Origin: DASSUW01 sp963830725
GTDB taxonomy: Bacteria; Actinomycetota; Thermoleophilia; Solirubrobacterales; Solirubrobacteraceae
Length of the DNA: 64,000 nt
NCBI GenBank assembly: GCA_963830725.1
Contig: CAWHNO010000002.1
Coordinates: 186,001-250,000, forward strand
Reading direction: 5' to 3'
A model generated the notes under the pieces. It did not search any database and was not told where the DNA came from. It saw only the letters and a list, made by a program, of their open reading frames with translations. The position numbers and the translations under genes were made by a program. This document shows positions 1-7,984 of this stretch, in pieces. Position 1 is the first letter of the stretch. Each line of letters starts with the position of its first letter.

Positions 1-1
1 C

Positions 2-904
2 ACGCACCTGATGGCGGCCGCCGGCGCGCTCGCGGTCCGTGACGCGCAGAGGCTGCTCGACGCGGCCGTCGTCGCCGTGGCCCTCTCGCTCGAGGCCTTC
101 AAGGGCTCGACGGTCCCGTTCGACGCGCGCCTGCTCGAGCTGCGCCGCCAGCCGGGGCCCGTCGACGTCGCCGAGCGGCTGCGCGCGCTGCTCGCGCAGA
201 GCCCGGTGGTCGCCAGCCACGCCGACTGCGGGCGCGTGCAGGACCCGTACACGCTGCGCTGCGCGCCGCAGGTGCTCGGCGCGGTGGGCGACGCGCTCGG
301 CTACGTCGCGGAGGCGATCGAGCGCGAGCTGGGCGCGGTGACCGACAACCCGCTGGTGGTGGACCACGACATCCTCTCGGGCGGCAACTTCCACGGCCAG
401 CCGCTGTCGCTGCCGCTCGATCACCTGGCGCTCGCGGGCACCGAGCTGGCCTCGTTCTCCGAGCGCCGCATCTACGCCCTGCTCTCCCCGGGGTATGCCG
501 GGCTGCCGCCGTTCCTGACCCCGCGGCCAGGCCTCTCGTCGGGGCTGATGATCGCCCAGTACGCCGCCGCCGCGCTCGTCAACGAGTGCCAGGTGCTCTC
601 GCATCCGGCCGGCGCGGGCTCGATCCCCACCAGCGCCGGGCAGGAGGACTTCAACTCGATGGGCGCGCTGGCGGCGCTGAAGGCGCGCACGGTGGTCGAG
701 AACGCCGCCCAGGTCGTCGCCACCGAGCTGGTGTGCGCCGCGCAGGGGCTCGAGTTCCACCGGCCGCTGCGCAGCACGGCGGTGCTCGAGCGGGCGCTCG
801 CGCACGTGCGCGAGTACGTTCCGCGCGTGGAGGAGGATCGATCGCTGGCGACCGAGCTGGCGGGCCTGGCCGGCGCGCTGCGGACCGGGGAGCTGATCCT
901 GTGA
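2..904 (+). CDS. hutH: Histidine ammonia-lyase, C-terminal part (5' end outside window)
   Basis: This is the last 300 residues of histidine ammonia-lyase, which deaminates L-histidine to urocanate in the cytoplasm. The family signatures of the C-terminal half are present: the DCGRVQDPYTLRC segment, GNFHGQP, the LPPFLT loop and the AHPA/SIPTSAGQED region near the end. Full-length enzymes have about 500 residues, so roughly 200 residues, including the Ala-Ser-Gly stretch that forms the MIO cofactor, lie upstream of the window. The stop codon overlaps the GTG start of hutU, so it heads a tightly coupled hut operon. The reading frame is clean. Confidence 0.95.
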   Translation, partial: THLMAAAGALAVRDAQRLLDAAVVAVALSLEAFKGSTVPFDARLLELRRQPGPVDVAERLRALLAQSPVVASHADCGRVQDPYTLRCAPQVLGAVGDALGYVAEAIERELGAVTDNPLVVDHDILSGGNFHGQPLSLPLDHLALAGTELASFSERRIYALLSPGYAGLPPFLTPRPGLSSGLMIAQYAAAALVNECQVLSHPAGAGSIPTSAGQEDFNSMGALAALKARTVVENAAQVVATELVCAAQGLEFHRPLRSTAVLERALAHVREYVPRVEEDRSLATELAGLAGALRTGELIL

Positions 905-2526
905 GGTGCCGCGGCTGGGTGCAGGAGGCGGCACTGCGGATGCTCGAGAACAACCTGCATCCGGACGTGGCGGAGCGGCCGGAGGAGCTCGTGGTCTACG
1001 GCGGCATCGGCAAGGCCGCGCGCAACCCGGCCGCCCTGGAGGCGATCAAGCGCGAGCTCGTGCGGCTCTCCGAGCGGGAGACGCTGCTCGTGCAGTCCGG
1101 CAAGCCGGTCGGCGTGTTCGAGACCCACCCGGACGCGCCGCGCGTGCTGATCGCCAACTCGAACCTGGTGGGCGACTGGGCGAACTGGGAGACCTTCCGC
1201 GAGCTCGACGCCGCCGGGCTGATGATGTACGGCCAGATGACCGCGGGGTCCTGGATCTACATCGGGACGCAGGGGATCCTGCAGGGCACCTACGAGACGT
1301 TCGCGGCGCTCGCGCGCCGGCGGTTCGGCGGGTCTCTGAGGGGTCGTCTGGTGGTCACGGCCGGCCTCGGCGGGATGGGCGGGGCGCAGCCGCTGGCGGT
1401 GACGCTCAACGAGGGCTGCGCGCTGTGCGTGGAGGTCGATCTGCAGCGGATCGAGCGCCGGATCGAGACCGCCTATCTCGACGAGCGGGCCGGCTCGCTC
1501 GACGACGCGCTCGCCCGGCTCGAGGACGCGCGGCGCGAGGGTCGCGCGCTGTCGATCGGTCTGCTCGGCAACGCCGCCGAGGTGCTGCCGGAGCTGGCGC
1601 GGCGCGGCGCGAACGTCGACGTGGTGACCGACCAGACGAGCGCCCACGACCCGCTGAACGGCTACGTCCCCGCCGGGCTCACGGTCGAGCAGGCCGACGC
1701 GCTGAGGGGGTCTGACCCCGCTGAGTACCTGCGGCGCGTCGGCGAGAGCGCGCTCGCCCACGTGGCGGCGATCCGGTCGCTCGCCGAGGCCGGCGCCGAG
1801 GCGTTCGACTACGGCAACGCGCTGCGCGGGCTCGCGGCCGAGCACGGGGACGCCGACGCCTTCAGCTACCCGGGCTTCGTCCCCGCCTACATCCGCCCGC
1901 TGTTCTGCGAGGGCAAGGGGCCGTTCCGGTGGGTCGCGCTGTCGGGCGAGCCGGCCGACATCGCCGTCACCGACGACGCGATCCTCGACCTGTTCGGCGA
2001 GCAGGACCACATCCGCCGCTGGATCGAGCTGGCGCGCGAGCGGGTGCGGTTCCAGGGCCTGCCCGCACGGATCTGCTGGCTCGGATACGGCGAGCGCCAC
2101 GTGGCCGGGCTGCGCTTCAACGAGCTGGTGGCGAGCGGCGCGGTGAAGGCGCCGATCGTGATCGGCCGCGACCACCTCGACGCGGGCTCGGTGGCGTCGC
2201 CACAGCGCGAGACCGAGGCGATGAGCGACGGGTCCGACGCGGTGGCCGACTGGCCGATCCTCAACGCGCTGGTCAACACGGCGACCGGCGCGAGCTGGGT
2301 CTCGTTCCACCACGGCGGCGGCGTCGGCATGGGCAAGTCGCTGCACGCCGGCCAGGTCATCGTGGCCGACGGCACCCCGGAGGCGGGCGAGCGGATCCGC
2401 CGCACGCTGCTCGCCGATCCCGGCATGGGCATCATCCGGCACGCCGACGCCGGCTATCCGGAGGCGCTCGAGGCGGCCGAGCGACTCGGGGTGCGGATCC
2501 CGATGCCGACGACCGGCTCGGCGTGA
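901..2526 (+). CDS. hutU: Urocanate hydratase
   Basis: Urocanate hydratase converts urocanate to 4-imidazolone-5-propionate using tightly bound NAD+. The 541-residue product is close to the usual 550 and carries the family blocks RPEELVVYGGIGKAARN, LLVQSGKPVGVF, TAGLGGMGGAQPLA and FHHGGGVGMGKS. I chose the GTG at 901, which overlaps the hutH stop, over the ATG at 940, because the residues between them (CRGWVQEAALRM) match the conserved family N-terminus. At 1707-1719 the coding sequence contains the 13-mer GGGGTCTGACCCC, the core of the intergenic palindrome seen elsewhere in the window, but the encoded residues fit the family so I do not read it as an insertion. Confidence 0.96.
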   Translation: MRCRGWVQEAALRMLENNLHPDVAERPEELVVYGGIGKAARNPAALEAIKRELVRLSERETLLVQSGKPVGVFETHPDAPRVLIANSNLVGDWANWETFRELDAAGLMMYGQMTAGSWIYIGTQGILQGTYETFAALARRRFGGSLRGRLVVTAGLGGMGGAQPLAVTLNEGCALCVEVDLQRIERRIETAYLDERAGSLDDALARLEDARREGRALSIGLLGNAAEVLPELARRGANVDVVTDQTSAHDPLNGYVPAGLTVEQADALRGSDPAEYLRRVGESALAHVAAIRSLAEAGAEAFDYGNALRGLAAEHGDADAFSYPGFVPAYIRPLFCEGKGPFRWVALSGEPADIAVTDDAILDLFGEQDHIRRWIELARERVRFQGLPARICWLGYGERHVAGLRFNELVASGAVKAPIVIGRDHLDAGSVASPQRETEAMSDGSDAVADWPILNALVNTATGASWVSFHHGGGVGMGKSLHAGQVIVADGTPEAGERIRRTLLADPGMGIIRHADAGYPEALEAAERLGVRIPMPTTGSA

Positions 2527-2560
2527 GGGTGCCGATGCGAACGGGAACGAGGCCGGTCGG

Positions 2561-3712
2561 GTGAGGGTCTCGATCCGCGGGGCCGCGCAGGTGCTGCGCC
2601 CGCCCGAGGACGGCCTGCCCTACCTGCGGCGGCCGTCCGACCTGCGGCTCGAACCCGGCTCTGTGACCGTGGAGGACGGCGTGATCGTGGCGCTGGAGGA
2701 CGACCCCGCCGCCGACGTTGTGATCGACGCCGCGGGCCGCGCGGTGATCCCCGGCTTCGTGGACTGCCATACGCACCTGCCGTTCGCCGGCTGGCGGGCT
2801 GAGGAGTACGAGCAGAAGGTGACCGGGGTGCCGTACGAGGAGATCGCGCGGCGCGGCGGCGGCATCGCAGCTTCGGCCCGCGCGCTGGCCGCCGCGAGCG
2901 ATGCCGAGGTCCTCGCGCAGGCGCGCGAGGTGCGCGCTGAGATGCTCGAATCGGGGACGACGACGGTCGAGGCGAAGACCGGGTACGGCCTCTCGCGCGA
3001 CGGCGAGCTGCGCCTCGTCCGGCTCGCCCGCGAGGTCGGGGACCGGGTGACGGGGCTGTTCGCCCATTCGATCCCGGAGGGGTACTCCGCTGCGGAGTGG
3101 ATGGACGAGGTCGACGCGCTCGCCGCTGAGGCGGACGTCGACGCGCTCGACATCTACGTCGAGTCCGTCGCCTTCCGCAACGAGGACCTGTCGCGGCTGG
3201 GCGAGATCGCACGGCGCGAGGGGGTTCCGCTGCGCGCCCACGTGGAGCAGTTCAACTCCAACCGGTCGGTCCCGGTCGCAGTGGCCGCCGGCGCGCGTTC
3301 GGTCGACCACCTCGCGTGCCTGCACCCTGACGACGTCGCGCCACTGGCCGCCGCCGAGTGCGCGGCCGTGCTCCTGCCCGGCGCCGAGTTCCTCGGCGCC
3401 GAGCATCTGGCCCCCGGCCGCGTGCTCGCCGACGCCGGCGCGATCTGCGTGCTCGCCACCGACTGCAATCCCGGCACCTCGCCGGTCGCCTCGCTGCCCG
3501 TGGTGATCGGCCTGGCGGTGCGCCGCTACGGCTGGACGGCGCGCGAGGCGCTGGCCGCCTGCACGCTCAACGCGGCGTGGGTGCTCGGGCTGCACGACCG
3601 GGGCTCGATCGAGGTCGGCAAGCGCGGAGACGTCGTCGTCCTCGACGGGCCGGTCGAGCACATCGCGTACCGCTTCGGCCACAACCCGGTGGCCGAGGTG
3701 ATTGCGGCGTGA
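2561..3712 (+). CDS. hutI: Imidazolonepropionase
   Basis: Imidazolonepropionase opens the imidazolone ring to give N-formimino-L-glutamate. The 383-residue protein has the amidohydrolase layout: metal-binding HTH in DCHTHLPFAG near residue 68, a RAHVEQF histidine, SVDHL, and the ATDCNPGTS aspartate motif near residue 305. The GTG at 2561 follows hutU by 34 nt and no better start lies upstream. The stop overlaps the GTG of the next gene by 4 nt, so translation is probably coupled. Confidence 0.96.
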   Translation: MRVSIRGAAQVLRPPEDGLPYLRRPSDLRLEPGSVTVEDGVIVALEDDPAADVVIDAAGRAVIPGFVDCHTHLPFAGWRAEEYEQKVTGVPYEEIARRGGGIAASARALAAASDAEVLAQAREVRAEMLESGTTTVEAKTGYGLSRDGELRLVRLAREVGDRVTGLFAHSIPEGYSAAEWMDEVDALAAEADVDALDIYVESVAFRNEDLSRLGEIARREGVPLRAHVEQFNSNRSVPVAVAAGARSVDHLACLHPDDVAPLAAAECAAVLLPGAEFLGAEHLAPGRVLADAGAICVLATDCNPGTSPVASLPVVIGLAVRRYGWTAREALAACTLNAAWVLGLHDRGSIEVGKRGDVVVLDGPVEHIAYRFGHNPVAEVIAA

Positions 3713-4923
3713 CCGCCGAGCGCGTGACCGCCGAGCGCGTGATCGACGCCGGCGAGCTCGAGGCGCTGCTCTCCGACCTGATCCCGATCGGGCTCGACGA
3801 CGCGGGCGCCACCACGCGACTCGCCTGGACCGAGGAGGACGAGCAGGCGGCGGCCTGGTTCGCGCGCCGCGCGGCCGCGCTCGGGCGGCGGATGGAGCGC
3901 GACCCGGCGGGCAACCTGTGGGCGTGCCCGGCCACGCCGCCCCCGTGGTGGGCGGTCGGCTCGCACCTCGACAGCGTCCGCGCCGGCGGACGCTTCGACG
4001 GCGCGCTCGGCGTCGCCGCCGGCTTCGCGGTGGCGGAGCGGCTGCCGGTGGCCGTCGTCTCCTTCGCGGACGAGGAGGGCGCGCGCTTCAACACGCCGAC
4101 CTTCGGCTCGCGCGCGCTCGTGGGCCGGCTCGACGTCGACGACGCCGTCGACCGCGTGGACGACCACGGCGTCACGCTGGGCGACGCGATGGCGGCCGCC
4201 GGCGTCAACCCGGCCGGCCTGGCGGACGCCCCCGAGTGGCTCGAGCGCCTCGCCGGCTTCCTCGAGCTGCACATCGACCAGACGCGCGACCTCGCGGCCG
4301 CCCGCGCCCCGGCCGGCGTCGTCACCAAGCTGGCGGCGCGCCTACGGCTGCAGGTCGAGCTGGCGGGCAGGGCCGACCACGCCGGCACGACCCCGCGCGA
4401 GGAGCGCCGCGACGCGCTCGCCGCCGCGGCGCGGGTGATCGTGCGCGCCGACGCCGAGGCGGCGCAGCGGCTCGGCATGGTCTTCACCGCCGCGCGCATG
4501 GAGGTCGAGCCGAACGCGCCGACCACGGTGCCCCGCCTCGTGCGTCTGTGGCTCGACGCGCGCGCGTCCGAGGCCGAGACCGTCGAGTCGTGGCGCGAGA
4601 CGGTGGCGGTCGAGATCGAGCGCGTGGCCGAGGAGGCCGGCGTCGGCCTCGAGCTGCGGACGGCGGCGTGGTCGCCGGGCACCGAGTTCCCCGGCGGCGT
4701 GCGCGACGCCCTGCTCGCCGGGCTGCAGCCGCCGAAGCCGCGGCTCGTCTGCTACGCGGGCCACGACGCCGGCGTGATCGCCGCCGCACGGCCGGCCGGG
4801 ATGGTGCTCGTGCGCAACGAGACCGGGGTGAGCCATTCGCCCGACGAGGACGTGTCACTCGACGACGCGGCGGTCGCGGCGAACGCCCTGCTGGCCGCGG
4901 CAGAAGGGCTCGCCGCCGCGTGA
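3709..4923 (+). CDS. M20-family amidohydrolase (allantoate amidohydrolase/carbamoylase type), probable N-formylglutamate deformylase
   Basis: This 404-residue protein belongs to the allantoate amidohydrolase/N-carbamoyl amino-acid hydrolase branch of the M20 metallopeptidases. The binuclear metal ligands are visible in order: GSHLDSV, FDGALG, ADEEGARF, ELHIDQ, the dimerisation-domain DHAGTTP, AGHDAG and SHSPDED. The GTG at 3709 overlaps the hutI stop and the gene overlaps the next start, so it sits inside the hut operon between hutI and hutF. No classical HutG formylglutamate hydrolase is seen here. I infer that this enzyme removes the formyl group from N-formyl-L-glutamate made by HutF. The family alone would equally permit allantoate or N-carbamoyl amino acids as substrates. 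Confidence 0.85.
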   Translation: MTAERVTAERVIDAGELEALLSDLIPIGLDDAGATTRLAWTEEDEQAAAWFARRAAALGRRMERDPAGNLWACPATPPPWWAVGSHLDSVRAGGRFDGALGVAAGFAVAERLPVAVVSFADEEGARFNTPTFGSRALVGRLDVDDAVDRVDDHGVTLGDAMAAAGVNPAGLADAPEWLERLAGFLELHIDQTRDLAAARAPAGVVTKLAARLRLQVELAGRADHAGTTPREERRDALAAAARVIVRADAEAAQRLGMVFTAARMEVEPNAPTTVPRLVRLWLDARASEAETVESWRETVAVEIERVAEEAGVGLELRTAAWSPGTEFPGGVRDALLAGLQPPKPRLVCYAGHDAGVIAAARPAGMVLVRNETGVSHSPDEDVSLDDAAVAANALLAAAEGLAAA

Positions 4924-6356
4924 CGCGACCGTTTGCGATCCCGGCGATGCCCAACGTGCACTCGCACGCGTTCCAGCGCGACCTGCGGGGCTCCGGTGAG
5001 CGCAGCGAACCGGAGGCCGACTTCTGGAGCTGGCGCGAGGAGATGTACCGGCTGGCCGACGCGCTCGAGCCGGACTCGATGCGCGAGGTCGCCGGCCGCG
5101 TCTACGCCGAGATGGCGGCGGCCGGCTTCGGCGCCGTGGGCGAGTTCCACTACGTGCACCACCGGCCGGACGGGACGCCGTACGAGGAGCCGAACGCGAT
5201 GGCGCTCGCCGTCGCCGAGGCCGCGGTCGCAGCCGGCCTGGCGATGGTCCTGCTCCCGGCGGCCTACGCGCGCGGCGGGCACGCGCGCTTCCGCGATGCG
5301 ACGGTCGAGGATTTCCTGGCGCGTGTCGATGCGCTGCGGCTGGCCGGCCACGCCGTCGGCGTCGCCGCCCACAGCGTTCGGGCCGTGCCCGCCGACTGGC
5401 TGCGCGAGATCGCGCGCTACTCCGACGCGCACGGCCTCGTCCGCCACGTCCACGCCCACGAGCAGCCGCGCGAGCTCGAGGAGTGCCAGGCCGAGCACGG
5501 CTGCTCGCCGATCGAACTGCTCGACCGCACCGGCTTCCTCTCCGACCGCGCCACGATCGTCCACGGCATCCACGTCAGCGAGCGCGACGTCGCGCTGCTC
5601 GCCGAGGCCGGCGCGATCGTCGCCACCTGCCCGACCACCGAGGGCAACCTCGGCGACGGCCACTTCCCGGCGCCGGCCTACCGCGACGCCGGCGTGCGGC
5701 TGGCGATCGGGAGCGACAGCAACGTGGTCGTCGACCCCTTCGAGGAGCTGCGCGAGCTGGAGACCGGCGCGCGGCGCGAGCTCCGCGGCCGGCACGCGCT
5801 GCTCGCCGCCGCCGGCGACCTGTGGGGCGCAGTCGTCCAGAACGGGCTCGCCTCGCTCGGCCTCGAGCAGGCGGGCGAGGTGGCCGTCGACCTCGACCAC
5901 CCGCGGCTGCGCGGCGTGGCCGACGAGGACGTGGCGCTGGCGCTGGCCACCTGCGCGTCGGCCGATACGGTCGTGCCCGTGCGGCGCCTGATCTCGTCCG
6001 GATCGAGCTTCGAGGAGCAGATCGGCTACTCGCGCGCGGTGGTCGACGGCGACTGGGTCCACGTCTCCGGCACCACCGGTTTCGACTACGCGACGATGAC
6101 CGTCTCCGACGACGTGGTCGAGCAGGTCGAGCAGGCGCTGGCCAACGTCGGCGCCGCCCTCGCCGAGGCCGGCTGCTCGTTCGCGGACGTCGTGCGCGTC
6201 CGCTACCTGCTCCCGCTCGCGGGCGACTTCGAGGCGTGCTGGCCGATCCTGCGACGCCACTTCGGCGAGGTCCGGCCGGCGGCCACGATGCAGGAGTGCG
6301 GCCTCTCCGACCCGCGCATGCGGTTCGAGATCGAGGTCACCGCGCGGCGGCGATAA
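4920..6356 (+). CDS. hutF: Formimidoylglutamate deiminase fused to a RidA domain
   Basis: Residues 1-350 are HutF, which deiminates N-formimino-L-glutamate to N-formyl-L-glutamate and ammonia. Metal-site motifs are NVHSHAFQ, HAHEQP, VHGIH and GSDSNVVVDPFEELR. Residues about 355-478 form a complete RidA/YjgF-type domain (RRLISSGSSFEEQ, VSGTTGFDY, VVRVRYLL, PAATMQ). HutF normally has about 450 residues and ends with a short strand after the GASAD-like motif; here that motif (CASADTVV) runs straight into RidA, so the end of HutF is missing. The frame is open throughout. It may be a true fusion or two genes joined by a deletion. GTG at 4920 overlaps the previous stop. Confidence 0.9.
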   Translation: MTRPFAIPAMPNVHSHAFQRDLRGSGERSEPEADFWSWREEMYRLADALEPDSMREVAGRVYAEMAAAGFGAVGEFHYVHHRPDGTPYEEPNAMALAVAEAAVAAGLAMVLLPAAYARGGHARFRDATVEDFLARVDALRLAGHAVGVAAHSVRAVPADWLREIARYSDAHGLVRHVHAHEQPRELEECQAEHGCSPIELLDRTGFLSDRATIVHGIHVSERDVALLAEAGAIVATCPTTEGNLGDGHFPAPAYRDAGVRLAIGSDSNVVVDPFEELRELETGARRELRGRHALLAAAGDLWGAVVQNGLASLGLEQAGEVAVDLDHPRLRGVADEDVALALATCASADTVVPVRRLISSGSSFEEQIGYSRAVVDGDWVHVSGTTGFDYATMTVSDDVVEQVEQALANVGAALAEAGCSFADVVRVRYLLPLAGDFEACWPILRRHFGEVRPAATMQECGLSDPRMRFEIEVTARRR

Positions 6357-6383
6357 TCGCCCCAGGGCGCCCACGCGGTGGCA

Positions 6384-6389
6384 TAGGCT
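6384..6389 (+). promoter_or_regulatory. Predicted -10 element (TAGGCT)
   Basis: The hexamer TAGGCT lies 6 nt before the ATG at 6396, the spacing seen at many other starts in this window. It predicts a transcript that begins at or next to that ATG. No convincing -35 is visible. Confidence 0.5.
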
Positions 6390-6395
6390 CTCGGC

Positions 6396-6419
6396 ATGGT
6401 CCCGAACGGGGCGCGATGA
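6396..6419 (+). CDS. Seven-codon upstream ORF, leaderless
   Basis: This tiny reading frame encodes MVPNGAR and stops at TGA 6417-6419, which overlaps the ATG (6416) of the sensor kinase. It begins 7 bp after a TAGGCT -10 hexamer. The arrangement suggests a leaderless mini-ORF whose termination delivers ribosomes to the kinase start, since no Shine-Dalgarno precedes 6416. This is inference from spacing alone; the peptide may have no function of its own. Confidence 0.35.
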   Translation: MVPNGAR

Positions 6420-7942
6420 CGGTTGGACATCCCGTCCTGCTGCGCGTTGAGATCGCGCTCGCGCGGATCCTGGCGACGGCGCAGAGCCCGCTCGAGACCT
6501 ATGACGCCGCTCTCGTCGCAATCGGCGAGGCGCTCGGCTGCGAGTCGGGATCGGTCTGGGAGGTCGACGCCGACCGGGAGCGGATGTACTGCGCGCGGAC
6601 CTGGCAGACCTCCGCCTCGGCCGCGCATTTCGAGGCTCTGAGCGCCGGGCTGACGCTCGCCGAGGGCGAGGGGCTGCCGGGCCGCGTGTGGGCGAGCGGA
6701 GAGCCGGCGTGGATCGTCGACGTCCCCATGGACGGCAACTTCCCGCGCGCCGAGGCCGCCCGCCGGGCCGGGCTGCACGCCGCGTTCTGCTCGCCGCTTC
6801 GCAGCTCCGGCGGCGTCGTCGGTGCGATCGAGTTCTTCGCCCGCGAGCTTCGCGAGCCCGACGAGCAGTTGCTGGCATCGATGACGGTGCTCGGCAGCCA
6901 GATCGGCGAGTTCGTGGCGCGCCGACGCGCCGAGAAGGAGCTGCGCGCAAGCGAATCGCGGGTGCGGGCGATGCTCGAGTCTTCGCTCGACGCGGTGGTC
7001 ACGATGGACCACCGGGGACGCGTGCTGGAATGGAATCCGGCCGCGGAGCGGACCTTCGGCTACACCGCGGCTGATGCGCTCGGACAGGACATGGCCGGGT
7101 TGATCGTCCCGCCGAGCCTGCGGGACCACCACCGGCGGGGATTCGCCCGCTACCTCGAGACCGGAGTGCCCACGATGCTGGACCGGCGACTCGAGATCAC
7201 CGGCATGCGCGCCGACGGGACCGAGTTCCCGGTCGAGCTGACGATCACCCGCATCAACCTTCCCGGCCCGCCGCTGTTCACGGGCTATCTACGCGACATC
7301 ACCGACCGCAAGCGGGGCGAAGCCGAGCTGCGGTCCTCTCGCCAGCGGCTCGTCGAGGCCTCCGATCGGGAGCGAAGGCGGCTCGAGCGCAACCTCCACG
7401 ACGGCGCCCAGCAGCACATGGTCGCGATCGCGCTGCTGCTCCGGACGGCGCGTGCCCGGCTGGGATCCGCCGCGCCGGAGGCGACCGACCTGCTCGAGCG
7501 CGCCGAGCGTGAGTTCGACGCCGCGCTCGACGAGCTGCGCGAGCTCGCGCAGGGCATCCACCCCGCCGTGCTGACCGAGCGCGGGCTCGGCCCTGCCCTG
7601 CGCGCCGTGGCCGAACGGGCAGCCGTCCCGGTGCAGGTCCGCGAGGTGCCGGCCGAGCGGTTCGCGGAGCCACTCGAGGCGTGCGTGTACTACACGGTCG
7701 CGGAGGCGCTGACGAACGTCGCCAAGCACGCGCGGGCGACCGCTGTCACGGTGGGCGTTTCGACTGTCGGTGACGGGGTCGTCGTCGAGGTCGCCGACAA
7801 CGGCGTCGGCGGCGCGGCGGAGGGACCGGGCAGCGGCCTGCGTGGGCTCACCGACCGCGTCGAGGCGCTCGGCGGGACGCTTACCGTCGATAGCCCGCCG
7901 GCCGGCGGGACGCTGATCCGCGCCGAGATCCCCATGACGTGA
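6416..7942 (+). CDS. GAF-PAS sensor histidine kinase (NarX/LiaS-type)
   Basis: This 508-residue cytoplasmic sensor kinase has a GAF domain (about residues 20-160), a PAS domain (about 180-295, MDHRGRVLEWNPAAERTFGY), a HisKA_3 dimerisation domain with the phosphoacceptor histidine in LERNLHDGAQQ near residue 327, and an HATPase_c domain with N box (EALTNVAKHA) and G boxes (DNGVGG, GSGLRGL). There are no membrane segments, so it senses an intracellular signal or acts with a partner. HisKA_3 kinases normally phosphorylate NarL/LuxR-type regulators; the one at 11006-11698 is the nearest candidate partner. The ATG at 6416 overlaps the stop of a mini-ORF. Confidence 0.9.
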   Translation: MTVGHPVLLRVEIALARILATAQSPLETYDAALVAIGEALGCESGSVWEVDADRERMYCARTWQTSASAAHFEALSAGLTLAEGEGLPGRVWASGEPAWIVDVPMDGNFPRAEAARRAGLHAAFCSPLRSSGGVVGAIEFFARELREPDEQLLASMTVLGSQIGEFVARRRAEKELRASESRVRAMLESSLDAVVTMDHRGRVLEWNPAAERTFGYTAADALGQDMAGLIVPPSLRDHHRRGFARYLETGVPTMLDRRLEITGMRADGTEFPVELTITRINLPGPPLFTGYLRDITDRKRGEAELRSSRQRLVEASDRERRRLERNLHDGAQQHMVAIALLLRTARARLGSAAPEATDLLERAEREFDAALDELRELAQGIHPAVLTERGLGPALRAVAERAAVPVQVREVPAERFAEPLEACVYYTVAEALTNVAKHARATAVTVGVSTVGDGVVVEVADNGVGGAAEGPGSGLRGLTDRVEALGGTLTVDSPPAGGTLIRAEIPMT

Positions 7943-7980
7943 GGGCGGCCCCGGATCGCACCGCGATCCAGGGCCGTCCC
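7943..7980. terminator. Bidirectional terminator-like hairpin between convergent genes
   Basis: A long imperfect inverted repeat, whose core is GGATCGC-acc-GCGATCC extended outward by GGGCGGCCC and GGGCCGTCCC, fills the gap between the kinase stop and the stop of the minus-strand glycine-rich gene. No T-run follows on either side. Confidence 0.6.
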
Positions 7981-7984
7981 GTCG

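Noticed and set aside
1700..1725. A palindromic element inserted in hutU (GGGGTCTGACCCC).
   Set aside because: The encoded residues LRGSDPAEY fit the urocanate hydratase family without extra length, so the match is probably chance or sequence convergence.
472..2442. Very long open frames antisense to hutH/hutU, and similar ones antisense to most genes.
   Set aside because: In DNA this GC-rich, the antisense frame of a real gene often stays open. These frames have no family motifs and show arginine- and alanine-rich composition.
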